38,173 nucleotides of DNA, from assembly GCA_905182765.1 (NCBI GenBank), contig CAJJCV010000045.1, positions 1-38,173 on the forward strand, read 5' to 3'. The notes under the pieces are model-generated. The model was not told the origin of the DNA. It saw only the letters and a program-made list of their open reading frames with translations, and did no database searches. The translations under genes and the position numbers were made by a program. The stretch is from Cryomorphaceae bacterium BACL29 MAG-121220-bin8 (lineage in GTDB: Bacteria > Bacteroidota > Bacteroidia > Flavobacteriales > Flavobacteriaceae). This document shows, piece after piece, positions 23,697-32,930 of the stretch (the stretch's first letter is position 1; the number at the start of each line of letters is the position of its first letter).

Positions 23697-25172
23697 ATGA
23701 AAAAATATATATTATCCATTGATGCTGGTACAACTAGTTCAAGAGCTATTTTATTTGATAAAAATGGAAAACAAATTTCAATATCACAGTTTGAATTTAC
23801 TCAGATTTTCCCCAAAGAATCTTGGGTTGAGCACGATCCAATTGAAATATGGAATACTCAATTGAAAGCAATCCATGATGTGATTAATAAATCTAAGATC
23901 AGCATTGATGAAATTGATTCAATTGGTATTACAAACCAAAGAGAAACAACAGTTGTATGGAATAAACATACTGGAAAACCTGTATATAATGCTATAGTTT
24001 GGCAAGATAGAAGAACTGCTCCTTTTTGTGATGAATTAGAGGGTTTAGGAAAAGCGAATACTTTTTATAACAAAACAGGATTACTATTGGATGCTTATTT
24101 TTCTGGAACAAAAATTAAATGGATTTTAGATTCAGATTTATCTATAAGACAAGCTGCTGATAATGGGGACCTTTTATTTGGTACAATTGACACATGGCTT
24201 ATTTGGAACTTAACTAACAAAAAAATACATGCCACTGACTGTACAAATGCTAGTAGGACATTGCTTTTTAATATTCATACTTTAAGTTGGGATAATGAGT
24301 TGTTATCACTTTTAAATGTTCCAAAAAAAATGCTTGCTAAAGTATTTGATAGTTCAGAAAAAATTGGAACTACTGATTTAGATGTTTTAGGTTTTGAAAT
24401 TCCCATTTGTGGAATTGCAGGTGATCAACAAGCTGCATTATTTGGTCAAATGTGTATTGAACCAGGAGATGTAAAAAATACATATGGAACAGGCTGTTTT
24501 TGTATGATGAATACTGGAAATAAACCAGTTAAATCTAATAATAGAATGTTAACCACTATTGGTTGGAAAATTGGTAATAACACGGTTTATGCTTTAGAAG
24601 GCAGTGTGTTTATTGCCGGAGCAATAGTTCAATGGTTAAGAGATCAATTAAATATTATTGATGATGCTTCTGAAATTGAAGATTTAGCAAAGACAGTAGA
24701 TAATAATGGAGGCGTTACTTTTATCTCTGCTTTGTCTGGACTTGGTGCTCCGTATTGGAATCCTAATGCCACAGGTGCGATTATGGGAATAACCAGAGGA
24801 ACAAAAAAAGGACATATAGCAAGAGCAGCTTTGGAGGCAATTGCTTTGAGATCTAGGGAAATAATAATTGAAATGCAAAAAGATTCAGGAACTACTTTTG
24901 ATAAATTAAAAGTTGACGGAGGAGCAAGTAATAATAATCTTTTAATGCAAATCCAATCTAACTTGTTACAAGCTCAAGTAATTAGACCTAAAATAACTGA
25001 GACCACTGCTTTAGGAGTCGCTTTCTTTTCAGGATTAGCAACAGGATTTTGGAGTTCGATTGATGAGATAAAAAATATTTGGGAGGTAGAAAAGAAATTT
25101 GATCCTCAATTGCTAGAATATGATAAAAAAGTTGTTTCAAATTGGGAAAGTAGAATTAAAAAAGTTCTTTAG
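23697..25172 (+). CDS. glpK: Glycerol kinase
   Basis: A 491-residue FGGY-family kinase. The N-terminal phosphate-binding motif is IDAGTTSSRAILFD and the second ATP-binding part contains GIAGDQQAALFGQ and GTGCFCMMNTG. The glycerol-binding region shows ITNQRETTVVW and the block DTWLIWNLT...TNASRT. Length and motifs match bacterial GlpK (about 500 residues), so it is intact. It phosphorylates glycerol to glycerol 3-phosphate in the cytosol. The gene is followed 2 bp later by glpD and then glpF. No regulator gene of the glp type is visible in the window. Confidence 0.96.
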   Translation: MKKYILSIDAGTTSSRAILFDKNGKQISISQFEFTQIFPKESWVEHDPIEIWNTQLKAIHDVINKSKISIDEIDSIGITNQRETTVVWNKHTGKPVYNAIVWQDRRTAPFCDELEGLGKANTFYNKTGLLLDAYFSGTKIKWILDSDLSIRQAADNGDLLFGTIDTWLIWNLTNKKIHATDCTNASRTLLFNIHTLSWDNELLSLLNVPKKMLAKVFDSSEKIGTTDLDVLGFEIPICGIAGDQQAALFGQMCIEPGDVKNTYGTGCFCMMNTGNKPVKSNNRMLTTIGWKIGNNTVYALEGSVFIAGAIVQWLRDQLNIIDDASEIEDLAKTVDNNGGVTFISALSGLGAPYWNPNATGAIMGITRGTKKGHIARAALEAIALRSREIIIEMQKDSGTTFDKLKVDGGASNNNLLMQIQSNLLQAQVIRPKITETTALGVAFFSGLATGFWSSIDEIKNIWEVEKKFDPQLLEYDKKVVSNWESRIKKVL

Positions 25173-25174
25173 AA

Positions 25175-26659
25175 TTGAATAGATCCTCGAACATTAAACT
25201 ATTAAATTATAATAAAAAATATGATTTTATTATAATTGGTGGTGGTGCTTCTGGACTGGGCTGTGCTTTAGATGCCTCATCAAGAGGGTATTCTGTCGTT
25301 TTACTAGAAAAATTTGATTTTTGTAAAGGTACATCCTCAAGAAGTACTAAACTTATTCACGGAGGAGTTAGGTATTTAGAGAAGGGGCAAATTGGATTAG
25401 TATATGAAGCTTTAAAAGAAAGAGATATATTGAAAAAAAACGCTTCTCATCTAGTTAAACAAATTGGTTTTTTAATTCCTGTTTATAATTATTTTATTAA
25501 ATTTTATTATTATTTGGGATTAAAAGTATATGATTTTATTTCTGGAAATTTAAGTTTTAAAAAATCAAAAATAGTTAATAGAAATAGTGCAATTGAATTA
25601 GTGCCTAATGTAGCTAAGGAAAAATTAAAAGGAGGAGTTGTTTATTTTGATGGTCAATTTGATGATTCAAGATTAGGAATTGATATAGCTCTAACCTGTG
25701 AGTCACATAATGCTATTCTTCTTAACTACATGTCAGTTGAGTCATTAATCAAAAAAAACGGAAAAATTAAAGGAGTAGTTGCAAATGACTCTGTTAATAA
25801 TAATACATTTTCTGTTTTAGGTGAGAATGTTATTAATGCAACTGGAGTTTTTTCTAAATCAATAATGAATATGGATTCTATTAAATTAGAATCTGTTATA
25901 AGACCTAGTCAAGGGGTTCACTTGGTAATTGACAAAAGCTTTTTAAAAGGTAGTTTTGGAATATTAGTTCCAAAAACCTCAGACGGAAGAGTATTATTTG
26001 CTATCCCATGGTTGGACCATGTAATTATAGGAACTACAGATTCTATTGTTGATAAACCTTCATTTAATCCACTAGCAACTCAAAATGAAATTAATTTTAT
26101 TTTAGAAAATATTAAAAATTATTTAGAAGTTTATCCGAATAAAAATGACATTAAAAGTGTTTTTGTTGGTCTTAGACCATTAGTAGCTAGTAATTCTAAC
26201 TCAAAATCAAAAGATTTATCGCGAAAACATAAAATATTAGTAAGCGACTCAGGTTTGGTAAGTGTTATTGGAGGTAAATGGACAACATATAGAAAAATGG
26301 CAGAGAAAGTAATTGATTTAACGCTGAAAAATACAGATTTACCATTTGTAAAATGTAATACCTCTAATTTGAAAATTAAGAACGGTTTAATTAATATAGA
26401 TTTTTCAAAAGAATCTTTAAGTGACGATTTTTTCCTATCTAAGGAACTGATAATTCATTATGTTGAAAATGAAATGGCATTAAATTTAGACGATATTATG
26501 TCACGTCGATCTAGATGCTTATTTTTAAATATCAAGGAAAGTATTAGAATTGCTCCAAAGGTTGTTCAAATCATGTCAAAGGAACTTTTTAAAGATGAAG
26601 TTTGGGTAAAAGATCAACTTCAATCTTTTTATAATTTAACAAATATTAATAAAATATAA
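25175..26659 (+). CDS. glpD: FAD-dependent glycerol-3-phosphate dehydrogenase
   Basis: A 494-residue membrane-associated flavoprotein. The FAD motif is GGGASGLGCALDASSRGY, followed by the family block GTSSRSTKLIHGGVRYLE. The C-terminal domain shows MSRRSRCLFLNIKE as in other GlpD proteins. It oxidises glycerol 3-phosphate to dihydroxyacetone phosphate and passes electrons to quinone. The only usable start before the FAD motif is a TTG at 25175, 2 bp after the glpK stop; no ATG or GTG exists before residue 180 in this frame. Translational coupling to glpK could make up for the weak start. Confidence 0.94.
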   Translation: MNRSSNIKLLNYNKKYDFIIIGGGASGLGCALDASSRGYSVVLLEKFDFCKGTSSRSTKLIHGGVRYLEKGQIGLVYEALKERDILKKNASHLVKQIGFLIPVYNYFIKFYYYLGLKVYDFISGNLSFKKSKIVNRNSAIELVPNVAKEKLKGGVVYFDGQFDDSRLGIDIALTCESHNAILLNYMSVESLIKKNGKIKGVVANDSVNNNTFSVLGENVINATGVFSKSIMNMDSIKLESVIRPSQGVHLVIDKSFLKGSFGILVPKTSDGRVLFAIPWLDHVIIGTTDSIVDKPSFNPLATQNEINFILENIKNYLEVYPNKNDIKSVFVGLRPLVASNSNSKSKDLSRKHKILVSDSGLVSVIGGKWTTYRKMAEKVIDLTLKNTDLPFVKCNTSNLKIKNGLINIDFSKESLSDDFFLSKELIIHYVENEMALNLDDIMSRRSRCLFLNIKESIRIAPKVVQIMSKELFKDEVWVKDQLQSFYNLTNINKI

Positions 26660-26660
26660 T

Positions 26661-27395
26661 ATGGACTCTATTTTAGCTGAATTTATTGGAACATCAATTC
26701 TTCTATTACTTGGGATTGGAGTAAATGCAAATACTAGTTTGAAAAAAACAATTGGCAGTGATAATTCGAATTGGATTTTAGTTAGTATGGCCTGGGGACT
26801 TTCGGTATTTGTTGCTGTTTTTATTACAGGTCAATTTAGTGGAGCTCATTTAAATCCAGCGGTGACTCTAGGGTTAGCAATTGCAGGGAAATTTTCTTGG
26901 TCATTAGTTCCAGGATATATACTAATTCAACTTATTGGAGCAATGTTTGGTAGTTGGTTAGCTTATATTGTTTATATAGACCATTTCAGAGTCACAAAAG
27001 ATGAGGATAAAGTAAGAGGTTCGTTTTGTACTGGACCTGCGATTAGAAATTATAAAAACAATTTTTTTAGTGAAACTATTGCATCCTTTATTTTAGTTTT
27101 TGCCATATTTTATATAGTTGAACCTAATTTAAAAATTGAAGGTGAAGTTGTTAATTTTGGATTAGGAGCTCTTGATGCTCTTCCAGTTGGTATTCTGGTT
27201 TGGGTTATAGGAATGACACTTGGTGGAACCACTGGTTTTGCTATAAATCCAGCTAGAGATTTTGGCCCTAGATTAGTTTATTCATTACTTCCAAGAAAGA
27301 ACAAAAATGCTGATTGGTCTTACAGTTGGATCCCTGTTATGGGACCTTTTGTTGGAGCAATCTGCGCAGGTCTATTATATAACTTTATAATGTAA
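26661..27395 (+). CDS. glpF: Glycerol uptake facilitator (aquaporin family)
   Basis: A 244-residue six-helix channel of the MIP family. The two pore half-helices carry the NPA motifs: SGAHLNPAVTLG and FAINPARDFGPR, the second extended by Asp after NPAR as in glycerol facilitators (GlpF) rather than water channels. It lies one base after glpD and overlaps the next gene by one base. The order glpK-glpD-glpF places uptake, phosphorylation and oxidation of glycerol on one mRNA. Length and helix count are normal. Confidence 0.94.
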   Translation: MDSILAEFIGTSILLLLGIGVNANTSLKKTIGSDNSNWILVSMAWGLSVFVAVFITGQFSGAHLNPAVTLGLAIAGKFSWSLVPGYILIQLIGAMFGSWLAYIVYIDHFRVTKDEDKVRGSFCTGPAIRNYKNNFFSETIASFILVFAIFYIVEPNLKIEGEVVNFGLGALDALPVGILVWVIGMTLGGTTGFAINPARDFGPRLVYSLLPRKNKNADWSYSWIPVMGPFVGAICAGLLYNFIM

Positions 27396-28084
27396 TGGTT
27401 AATCAAAAACACATCCCTTGTATTGCAGGATCTACAGGTTTGGTTGGTTCTCATTTATTAAAAAACTTATCAAATATTTACCCAAGAGTTATTTCTTTAA
27501 CTAGAAAAAAAGTTAATTATTCAAAACCTAATATTCAAAATATTATAGTTGATTTTGATGATCTTAAAATTGAAAGTGTTTTTAAAGATGTTGATCATCT
27601 ATACATAGCTTTAGGAACAACAAGAAAAAAAGCAGGAAGTGCTTATAATTTTAAAAAAGTAGATTATCATTATTGCATCAATTTAGCGAGGATTGCAAAT
27701 GATTGTGGAGTGAAAAGTATTTCTATAATATCATCTGTAGGATCAGATCCTAATTCATCTTTTTTATACCCAATGACTAAAGGATTGATTGAAAAAGACA
27801 TATCCAAAATTTCGTTACACCACTTAAGTATTGTAAGGCCAGGAATAATTTTAGGCAAAAGAAATGAAAGTAGAATTGGAGAGAAAATTGGAAAAGTTAT
27901 ATTTTCTTTAATTGATAAACTTCTTTTTGGAAAGCTTTCTAAGTATAAAAGCATCTCTGCTGACAATATTTCAAAAGCAATGATTTATCAAGTTGTTAAT
28001 TCTTCACCTGGTGTAAATATTCTTGAATATAAGGAGTTAATAAATAGTTCAAATAGTTTTGATGATCTTATAAAACTTGATTGA
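27395..28084 (+). CDS. Rossmann-fold NAD(P)H-binding protein (HTATIP2/NmrA-like)
   Basis: A 229-residue protein with a nucleotide-binding motif GSTGLVGSHL near the N-terminus (about residues 12-21) and the strand-helix pattern of extended or atypical short-chain dehydrogenases. The ALGTTRKKAGSA and YPMTKGLIE blocks resemble HTATIP2/TIP30-like proteins; Tyr and Lys (YPMTK) sit where the catalytic pair would be. The start codon shares its A with the glpF stop (TAATG), so translation is coupled. The enzyme's substrate is unknown; its place after the glp genes might mean a link to the same operon but could be chance. Confidence 0.8.
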   Translation: MVNQKHIPCIAGSTGLVGSHLLKNLSNIYPRVISLTRKKVNYSKPNIQNIIVDFDDLKIESVFKDVDHLYIALGTTRKKAGSAYNFKKVDYHYCINLARIANDCGVKSISIISSVGSDPNSSFLYPMTKGLIEKDISKISLHHLSIVRPGIILGKRNESRIGEKIGKVIFSLIDKLLFGKLSKYKSISADNISKAMIYQVVNSSPGVNILEYKELINSSNSFDDLIKLD

Positions 28085-28094
28085 TAGAATTATT

Positions 28095-28102
28095 TACATT
28101 TG
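28095..28102 (+). promoter_or_regulatory. Possible -7 promoter element of the ABC-F gene
   Basis: TACATTTG matches TAnnTTTG exactly and ends 16 bp before the ATG at 28119. A TTG at 28077-28079 is only 15 bp upstream, shorter than the usual spacing of about 19. The same octamer serves tRNA-Arg. Confidence 0.4.
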
Positions 28103-28118
28103 CCAGAAATTTTAGTTG

Positions 28119-30002
28119 ATGCTAAACATACATAATCTTTCTGTTTCTTTTTCAGGCGAATATTTATTTAAAGAAATTTCATTCAAATTAATATCTGGTG
28201 ATAGAGTAGGCCTAATTGGAAAAAATGGAGCTGGAAAATCAACATTATTAAAACTTTTATCTAAAGAAACTGAGATGGATTCAGGTTCTATAGCCTATGA
28301 AAAAGATTTAAAAATCGGATTTCTAAAACAAGATATTGATTTTGATAAAGGGAGAACGGTCTTAGAAGAGGCTTATCAAGCTTTCAGTGAAATCAAAAGC
28401 CTTGAACAAAAGCAAAATGAAATTAACACTCAGTTAAGTGAGAGAACAGACTATGAAAGTGATTCATACTTAGAGTTAATTAATGATTTAAGTGATGTTA
28501 ATGATAGATATGAATTAATAGGTGGATATAATTATCAAGGACATACTGAAAAAATATTACAAGGTCTTGGGTTTAAAAGAGATGATTTTCAAAAAAGTAC
28601 AGATACTTTTTCAGGTGGTTGGAGAATGAGAATAGAACTAGCTAAGTTGTTACTTCAAAGCAATGATTTACTATTGTTAGATGAGCCTACAAATCATTTG
28701 GATATAGAATCAATAATATGGCTTGAAAACTTTCTTAAATCATTTATAGGAGCAGTAGTTATTGTTTCACATGATAAGATGTTTTTAAACAATGTTACTA
28801 ATAGAACTATTGATATTTCCTTGGGAAGGATTTATGACTTTAATAAACCATATTCAAAATATTTAATTTTAAGAGAAGAAATAAAATCTCAACAAATTAG
28901 CGCTCAAAAAAATCAAGAAAAACATATTCAACATACAGAGAAATTGATTCAAAAGTTTAAAGCCAAAGCTTCCAAGGCGTCAATGGCTCAATCTCTTATG
29001 AAGAAGATTGATAAAATTGATAGAATTGAAGTAGATCAAGATGATAATAGTGTCATGAAATTAAACTTTAATATTTCAATCAATCCAGGAAAAGTTGTAA
29101 CTGAAATTGAAAATTTATCAAAGAGTTATGATGATAATAAAGTATTGTCTAATGTGAATTTGCTTATTGAAAGAAAAAGTAAAATTGCATTTGTTGGACA
29201 AAATGGACAGGGTAAATCAACTTTAGCTAAAATTATGGTGGGAGAGCTTGCACCATCTACAGGAAATTCAAAATTAGGTCATAATGTTCAAATTGGATAT
29301 TTTGCTCAAAATCAAGCTGAATATTTAGATGGTACTAAAACTGTTTTACAAACAATGATAGACTCCGCAAATGAAACAAATAGATCTAAAGTCAGAGATG
29401 TGTTGGGATCTTTTTTATTTAAAGGCGATGATGTTGAAAAATATGTAAGAGTACTTTCTGGTGGTGAAAGAAACAGATTAGCACTTGCTAAACTTCTTTT
29501 ACAGCCTTTTAATGTGTTAGTTATGGATGAGCCAACTAATCATTTAGATATTAAATCTAAAAGTGTTTTAAAACAAGCACTGATTAAGTTTGACGGAACT
29601 CTTATTTTAGTATCACACGATAGAGATTTTTTACAAAATCTAACTAATAAAGTTTATGAATTTAAAAGTCAAAACATTAAGGAGTATTTAGGTGATATTG
29701 ATTTTTACTTAAATCAACGAAAAATTGAGGATTTCAGAGAAATTGAAAAGAAAGATAAAGTAGTAAGTATAAAAAAGAATAAGAACGTAGATAATTCACT
29801 TGATAGGGAGTTAAAAAAAAGAATTAGTAATATTGAAAGTAAAATTTCTCGATTAGAAAATGAAATTTCAATTATCGATAAAGATCTTCATGATGATTAT
29901 GAGAAAACAATTTCCAGAGATAATTTCTTTACAAAGTATGAAAAGAAAAAATCTGATTTAGATTCTTTAATGAAAAAATGGGAAAAACTAAGTTTGTCTT
30001 AA
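28119..30002 (+). CDS. ABC-F family ATPase (ribosome-associated)
   Basis: A 627-residue soluble protein with two ABC ATPase domains and no membrane segment. Domain 1 has Walker A GKNGAGKST (about 34-42), signature SGGWRMRIELAK and Walker B LLLLDEPTNHLD. Domain 2 has Walker A GQNGQGKST, signature SGGERNRLALAK and Walker B VLVMDEPTNHLD. A charged linker of the P-site tRNA-interaction type joins them, and the last 70 or so residues form a coiled coil, as in Uup-like members. ABC-F proteins act on stalled or starting ribosomes. I chose the ATG at 28119, directly after an in-frame TTG. Exact subfamily (Uup versus others) is not certain. Confidence 0.92.
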   Translation: MLNIHNLSVSFSGEYLFKEISFKLISGDRVGLIGKNGAGKSTLLKLLSKETEMDSGSIAYEKDLKIGFLKQDIDFDKGRTVLEEAYQAFSEIKSLEQKQNEINTQLSERTDYESDSYLELINDLSDVNDRYELIGGYNYQGHTEKILQGLGFKRDDFQKSTDTFSGGWRMRIELAKLLLQSNDLLLLDEPTNHLDIESIIWLENFLKSFIGAVVIVSHDKMFLNNVTNRTIDISLGRIYDFNKPYSKYLILREEIKSQQISAQKNQEKHIQHTEKLIQKFKAKASKASMAQSLMKKIDKIDRIEVDQDDNSVMKLNFNISINPGKVVTEIENLSKSYDDNKVLSNVNLLIERKSKIAFVGQNGQGKSTLAKIMVGELAPSTGNSKLGHNVQIGYFAQNQAEYLDGTKTVLQTMIDSANETNRSKVRDVLGSFLFKGDDVEKYVRVLSGGERNRLALAKLLLQPFNVLVMDEPTNHLDIKSKSVLKQALIKFDGTLILVSHDRDFLQNLTNKVYEFKSQNIKEYLGDIDFYLNQRKIEDFREIEKKDKVVSIKKNKNVDNSLDRELKKRISNIESKISRLENEISIIDKDLHDDYEKTISRDNFFTKYEKKKSDLDSLMKKWEKLSLS

Positions 30003-30038
30003 AATTATTAACTTTATAGTTAATCTAATTAAAATTAA

Positions 30039-30662
30039 ATGTGTGAATTAACTAGTGAAGAGCTATGGCTTGTGATTAGACTTTATGCTTTTGCTTTATC
30101 TCCAGTTTTTTTGGGTTTATATTATTTAATTAAAAAAAATATTTCTTACAATACAGCTTTAATTTTATGCTCAACTTTCTTTATCTGTGCGGCTGGATTT
30201 GAATTATGGCTTACTTATGGTCTATTTGATGGTCTACCTGTTAGTGAAAGAAGATCAGAAGCTTTAAACTGTGCTATTCCTCAAGATTTAAATTGGGTTT
30301 TAAATTCATTAGGTGATGTTTTTATTGTTTGGATTGGGTTATTTCTAGTTAAGAAAATATTTAATAAAACTATTGATCAATTTAAAAAATGGAACTGGTC
30401 TGTTTTTCTTGTCCTACTTGTTTGGTTTGTAGCACAAAATATTTATGTAGAAGTATTCATTTATCATTTGCAACTAGGTTCAAGTGGAGATTTATCATGG
30501 GGACCCTTAATGCCATTCGGCTCGTATTTTAATCCAACTCTTTTTGAAATTTCTGGAAGACCTGTTACTTTTCAATCTCAATTAACTTGGGTACTAATGA
30601 CCCCTATAATATATTTTTTAACACTATATTTTAATAATAAAAACACTAATTCAAATGTTTAA
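30039..30662 (+). CDS. Five-helix integral membrane protein of unknown function
   Basis: A 207-residue membrane protein with hydrophobic segments at about residues 9-30, 38-60, 84-104, 120-144 and 180-200. It has many tryptophans and several acidic residues within or next to the helices (for example FELWLTYGLFDGLP and NIYVEVFIYHL), which may line a ligand site. I do not recognise the family. It begins 36 bp after the ABC-F gene, across a small hairpin (30007-30024) with no T-run, and overlaps the start of the GH18 gene by 8 bp. That overlap suggests coupling, but the two proteins have no obvious joint function. Confidence 0.65.
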   Translation: MCELTSEELWLVIRLYAFALSPVFLGLYYLIKKNISYNTALILCSTFFICAAGFELWLTYGLFDGLPVSERRSEALNCAIPQDLNWVLNSLGDVFIVWIGLFLVKKIFNKTIDQFKKWNWSVFLVLLVWFVAQNIYVEVFIYHLQLGSSGDLSWGPLMPFGSYFNPTLFEISGRPVTFQSQLTWVLMTPIIYFLTLYFNNKNTNSNV

Positions 30663-31659
30663 ACGTTTACTTTTTTTGTGTATTGTAATTTTAGTTTCCT
30701 GTTCAAAAGATGACTCTTTTGAAGAAGAAATAATGACTGTTGATAAATTTGCAAGAGTAGTTGGCTATTTACCCTCTTACAGATTTGATTCAAATGAAAA
30801 AATTGATTATTGTAAATTAACTCACTTAAACCTTGCATTTGCTAATCCTGGTTCTAATGGTAAACTAATCATTAATGATTTCAGCGGAGTAGTGGTAAGA
30901 GCTAGAAATGAAAATAGTAATATAAAAATTTATATTTCTATTGGTGGTGGGTATTTGACAGATGAACAAGCTTCAATCTGGTCTAATTCAATTGATATTA
31001 AGGACAATAGACCTATTATAATTAATGAGATAGTTAATTTTGTTGTTGACAATAGTTTAGATGGTGTTGATGTTGATTTGGAGTGGCAATATGTTACATC
31101 TGGATACAGTGATTTTGTGATTGAGCTAAAAAGTGCTTTGTCAACAAAAGGAAAGAGTATGACAGCTGCACTGCCTGGAACAACGAAATTTGATAATATA
31201 ACAGAAGAGGCTTTACAAACATTTGACTTTATTAATATAATGGCTTATGATTTTACTGGTCCGTGGAATCCAACTGCTTCAGGGCAACATAGTTCATATA
31301 ATAATGCTGTTGAGTCAATAAATTTTTGGAAAAACACTGGAATTTCTCAAAGTAAATTAACATTGGGAGTTCCTTTTTATGGTTATGATTTTTCTAATTC
31401 TTCAAATGTTACATCATTTACTTTTGGACAAATGATTTCTACTAATAATTCGTATTCCGAAATTGACAATGTTGGTATGAAATACTACAATGGAAGACCT
31501 ACTATAAAATCAAAAGTAAAACTTGCTAGTGAACAAGTTTCTGGGATCATGATTTGGGAACTTGGTCAGGATTCTTTTTCTGATTATTCCTTGCTTAAAA
31601 CTATTCATAAAGAATATAATAATCTTGGTTTTAAAACTAGTGGCCTCTGTTTAGATTAG
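30655..31659 (+). CDS. GH18 family glycoside hydrolase lipoprotein (chitinase-like)
   Basis: A 334-residue lipoprotein (lipidated cysteine in LVSCSK) with a GH18 barrel. The catalytic signature DxxDxDxE is intact: Asp136, Asp139, Asp141 and Glu143 in LDGVDVDLEW. The preceding SxGG-type strand is YISIGGGY and the later motifs IMAYDFTG and LGVPFYGYDF are those of chitinases and endo-beta-N-acetylglucosaminidases. No chitin-binding module or secretion tail is present, so it is a surface- or periplasm-anchored enzyme. The start overlaps the preceding membrane-protein gene by 8 bp. Chitin or N-glycan fragments are the likely substrates. Confidence 0.88.
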   Translation: MFKRLLFLCIVILVSCSKDDSFEEEIMTVDKFARVVGYLPSYRFDSNEKIDYCKLTHLNLAFANPGSNGKLIINDFSGVVVRARNENSNIKIYISIGGGYLTDEQASIWSNSIDIKDNRPIIINEIVNFVVDNSLDGVDVDLEWQYVTSGYSDFVIELKSALSTKGKSMTAALPGTTKFDNITEEALQTFDFINIMAYDFTGPWNPTASGQHSSYNNAVESINFWKNTGISQSKLTLGVPFYGYDFSNSSNVTSFTFGQMISTNNSYSEIDNVGMKYYNGRPTIKSKVKLASEQVSGIMIWELGQDSFSDYSLLKTIHKEYNNLGFKTSGLCLD

Positions 31660-31662
31660 TTT

Positions 31663-32928
31663 TTATGTAACTTCAGACTTACTTTCATCGATTTTTAAAT
31701 ATTCTTTGTTTTCTAAAATATCTTTAATAGTTTGTATTGTTTCATAAAGATCAATAAAACTCACATATAGAGGAGAAAACCCTAATCTAATATTATTTTC
31801 TGGTCTAAAATCTGGAATTATTTTTTTTCTTTTTTGACCTCCTTTAACAAGAAGTTTACAAATCCTCCAAGCTTCTTTATGTTGAATTGTAATGTGAGAA
31901 CCTCTAGAGCTAGATTCAATTGGAGACGCTATTTTTACATCAAATTTATATAGCTCATTATTTATTATTTTAATTAAATACTCTCCTAATTCAATACTTT
32001 TATTTCTAATATTTTTTATTCCTGCTTCAAGTACAATATCCAGTCCAGTATTTACAGGAATTAATGAAAGTACAGACGGAGTTCCAGCGTTAAATTTATT
32101 TATATTGTCAGCAGGTTTATACTTGTTTTCAAAATTAAAAGGTTTTGAATGTCCAAACCATCCTTTTATAGGATTTTGCATATGGTTCAATATATCTTTA
32201 GATACATATAGAAACGATGGTGAACCTGGCCCACCATTTAAAAACTTATACGTACAACCAATAGCAGCTTTTGTTTTAGATGCTTTAACATCAATATCTA
32301 TAACTCCAATTGCATGACTACAATCCCAAACAATTATACTTTTATTTCTTTCAGCAAATTCATTTAATTCTTTTATGGGGTACAAGAACGAGCTTTTGTA
32401 TGTCACAAGACTTAAACAGTATATCCCAGGATTTTCTTGAATTGTTTTTTTTAAAATATTAATATCACAGCTTAAATTACTTTCATAATCTATTATAGTA
32501 ATTTCATTCTTTTCAGTGTATTCTTTTAATCCTTCAATTATGTAAATATCACTAGGAAAGTTTAAATTGTCAGTTACTAGGTTTTTTTTGAATTGATTGC
32601 TTTTTAAAAGAGAGTATAATATTTTATATAAATTCACTGAAGTTGATTCGCCGACTAAAACTTCATCATTATCAGAGTTAATTAATTTTGACATTTTTAA
32701 ATTAATTTTTTCAGACATTTTTAACCAAGTATCATTCCAGCTTCGTATTAAGTTCTGACCCCATTGCTTGTTAATTACTTCATTTAAGTTTTCAATACTT
32801 TTAAGAGGAAGTTTTCCTAGAGAATTTCCATCTAGATATATTTCGTTTGAATTATTTAAAAACTTTGATTTAAAATTTTTTAAATCATCATGTCTATCTT
32901 TTTCTAATGCAATTTTTCTGAAATCCAT
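31663..32928 (-). CDS. kynU: Kynureninase
   Basis: A 421-residue PLP-dependent enzyme of the aminotransferase class V fold. The PLP lysine is Lys228 in CTYKFLNGGPG, and the cofactor-binding aspartate and histidine are Asp202 and His205 in WDCSHAIG. The opening DGNSLGKLP and the stretch WFGHSKPFNFE are characteristic of kynureninase, which cleaves kynurenine or 3-hydroxykynurenine to (hydroxy)anthranilate and alanine. It is the last gene of a four-gene reverse-strand operon of glycan-related exported proteins and follows the SGNH esterase by 2 bp. No other tryptophan-breakdown gene is in the window. Its tail is 3 bp from the convergent GH18 gene. Confidence 0.94.
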   Translation of the reverse strand: MDFRKIALEKDRHDDLKNFKSKFLNNSNEIYLDGNSLGKLPLKSIENLNEVINKQWGQNLIRSWNDTWLKMSEKINLKMSKLINSDNDEVLVGESTSVNLYKILYSLLKSNQFKKNLVTDNLNFPSDIYIIEGLKEYTEKNEITIIDYESNLSCDINILKKTIQENPGIYCLSLVTYKSSFLYPIKELNEFAERNKSIIVWDCSHAIGVIDIDVKASKTKAAIGCTYKFLNGGPGSPSFLYVSKDILNHMQNPIKGWFGHSKPFNFENKYKPADNINKFNAGTPSVLSLIPVNTGLDIVLEAGIKNIRNKSIELGEYLIKIINNELYKFDVKIASPIESSSRGSHITIQHKEAWRICKLLVKGGQKRKKIIPDFRPENNIRLGFSPLYVSFIDLYETIQTIKDILENKEYLKIDESKSEVT

Positions 32929-32930
32929 TT

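Noticed and set aside
27670-27966. 98-codon reverse-strand frame inside the Rossmann-fold gene
   Set aside because: It lies wholly antisense to a gene with clear motifs and has no recognisable domain.
30007-30024. Perfect 7-bp inverted repeat after the ABC-F gene as a terminator
   Set aside because: Nearly all A-T pairs and no T-run follows, so it is unlikely to stop transcription.
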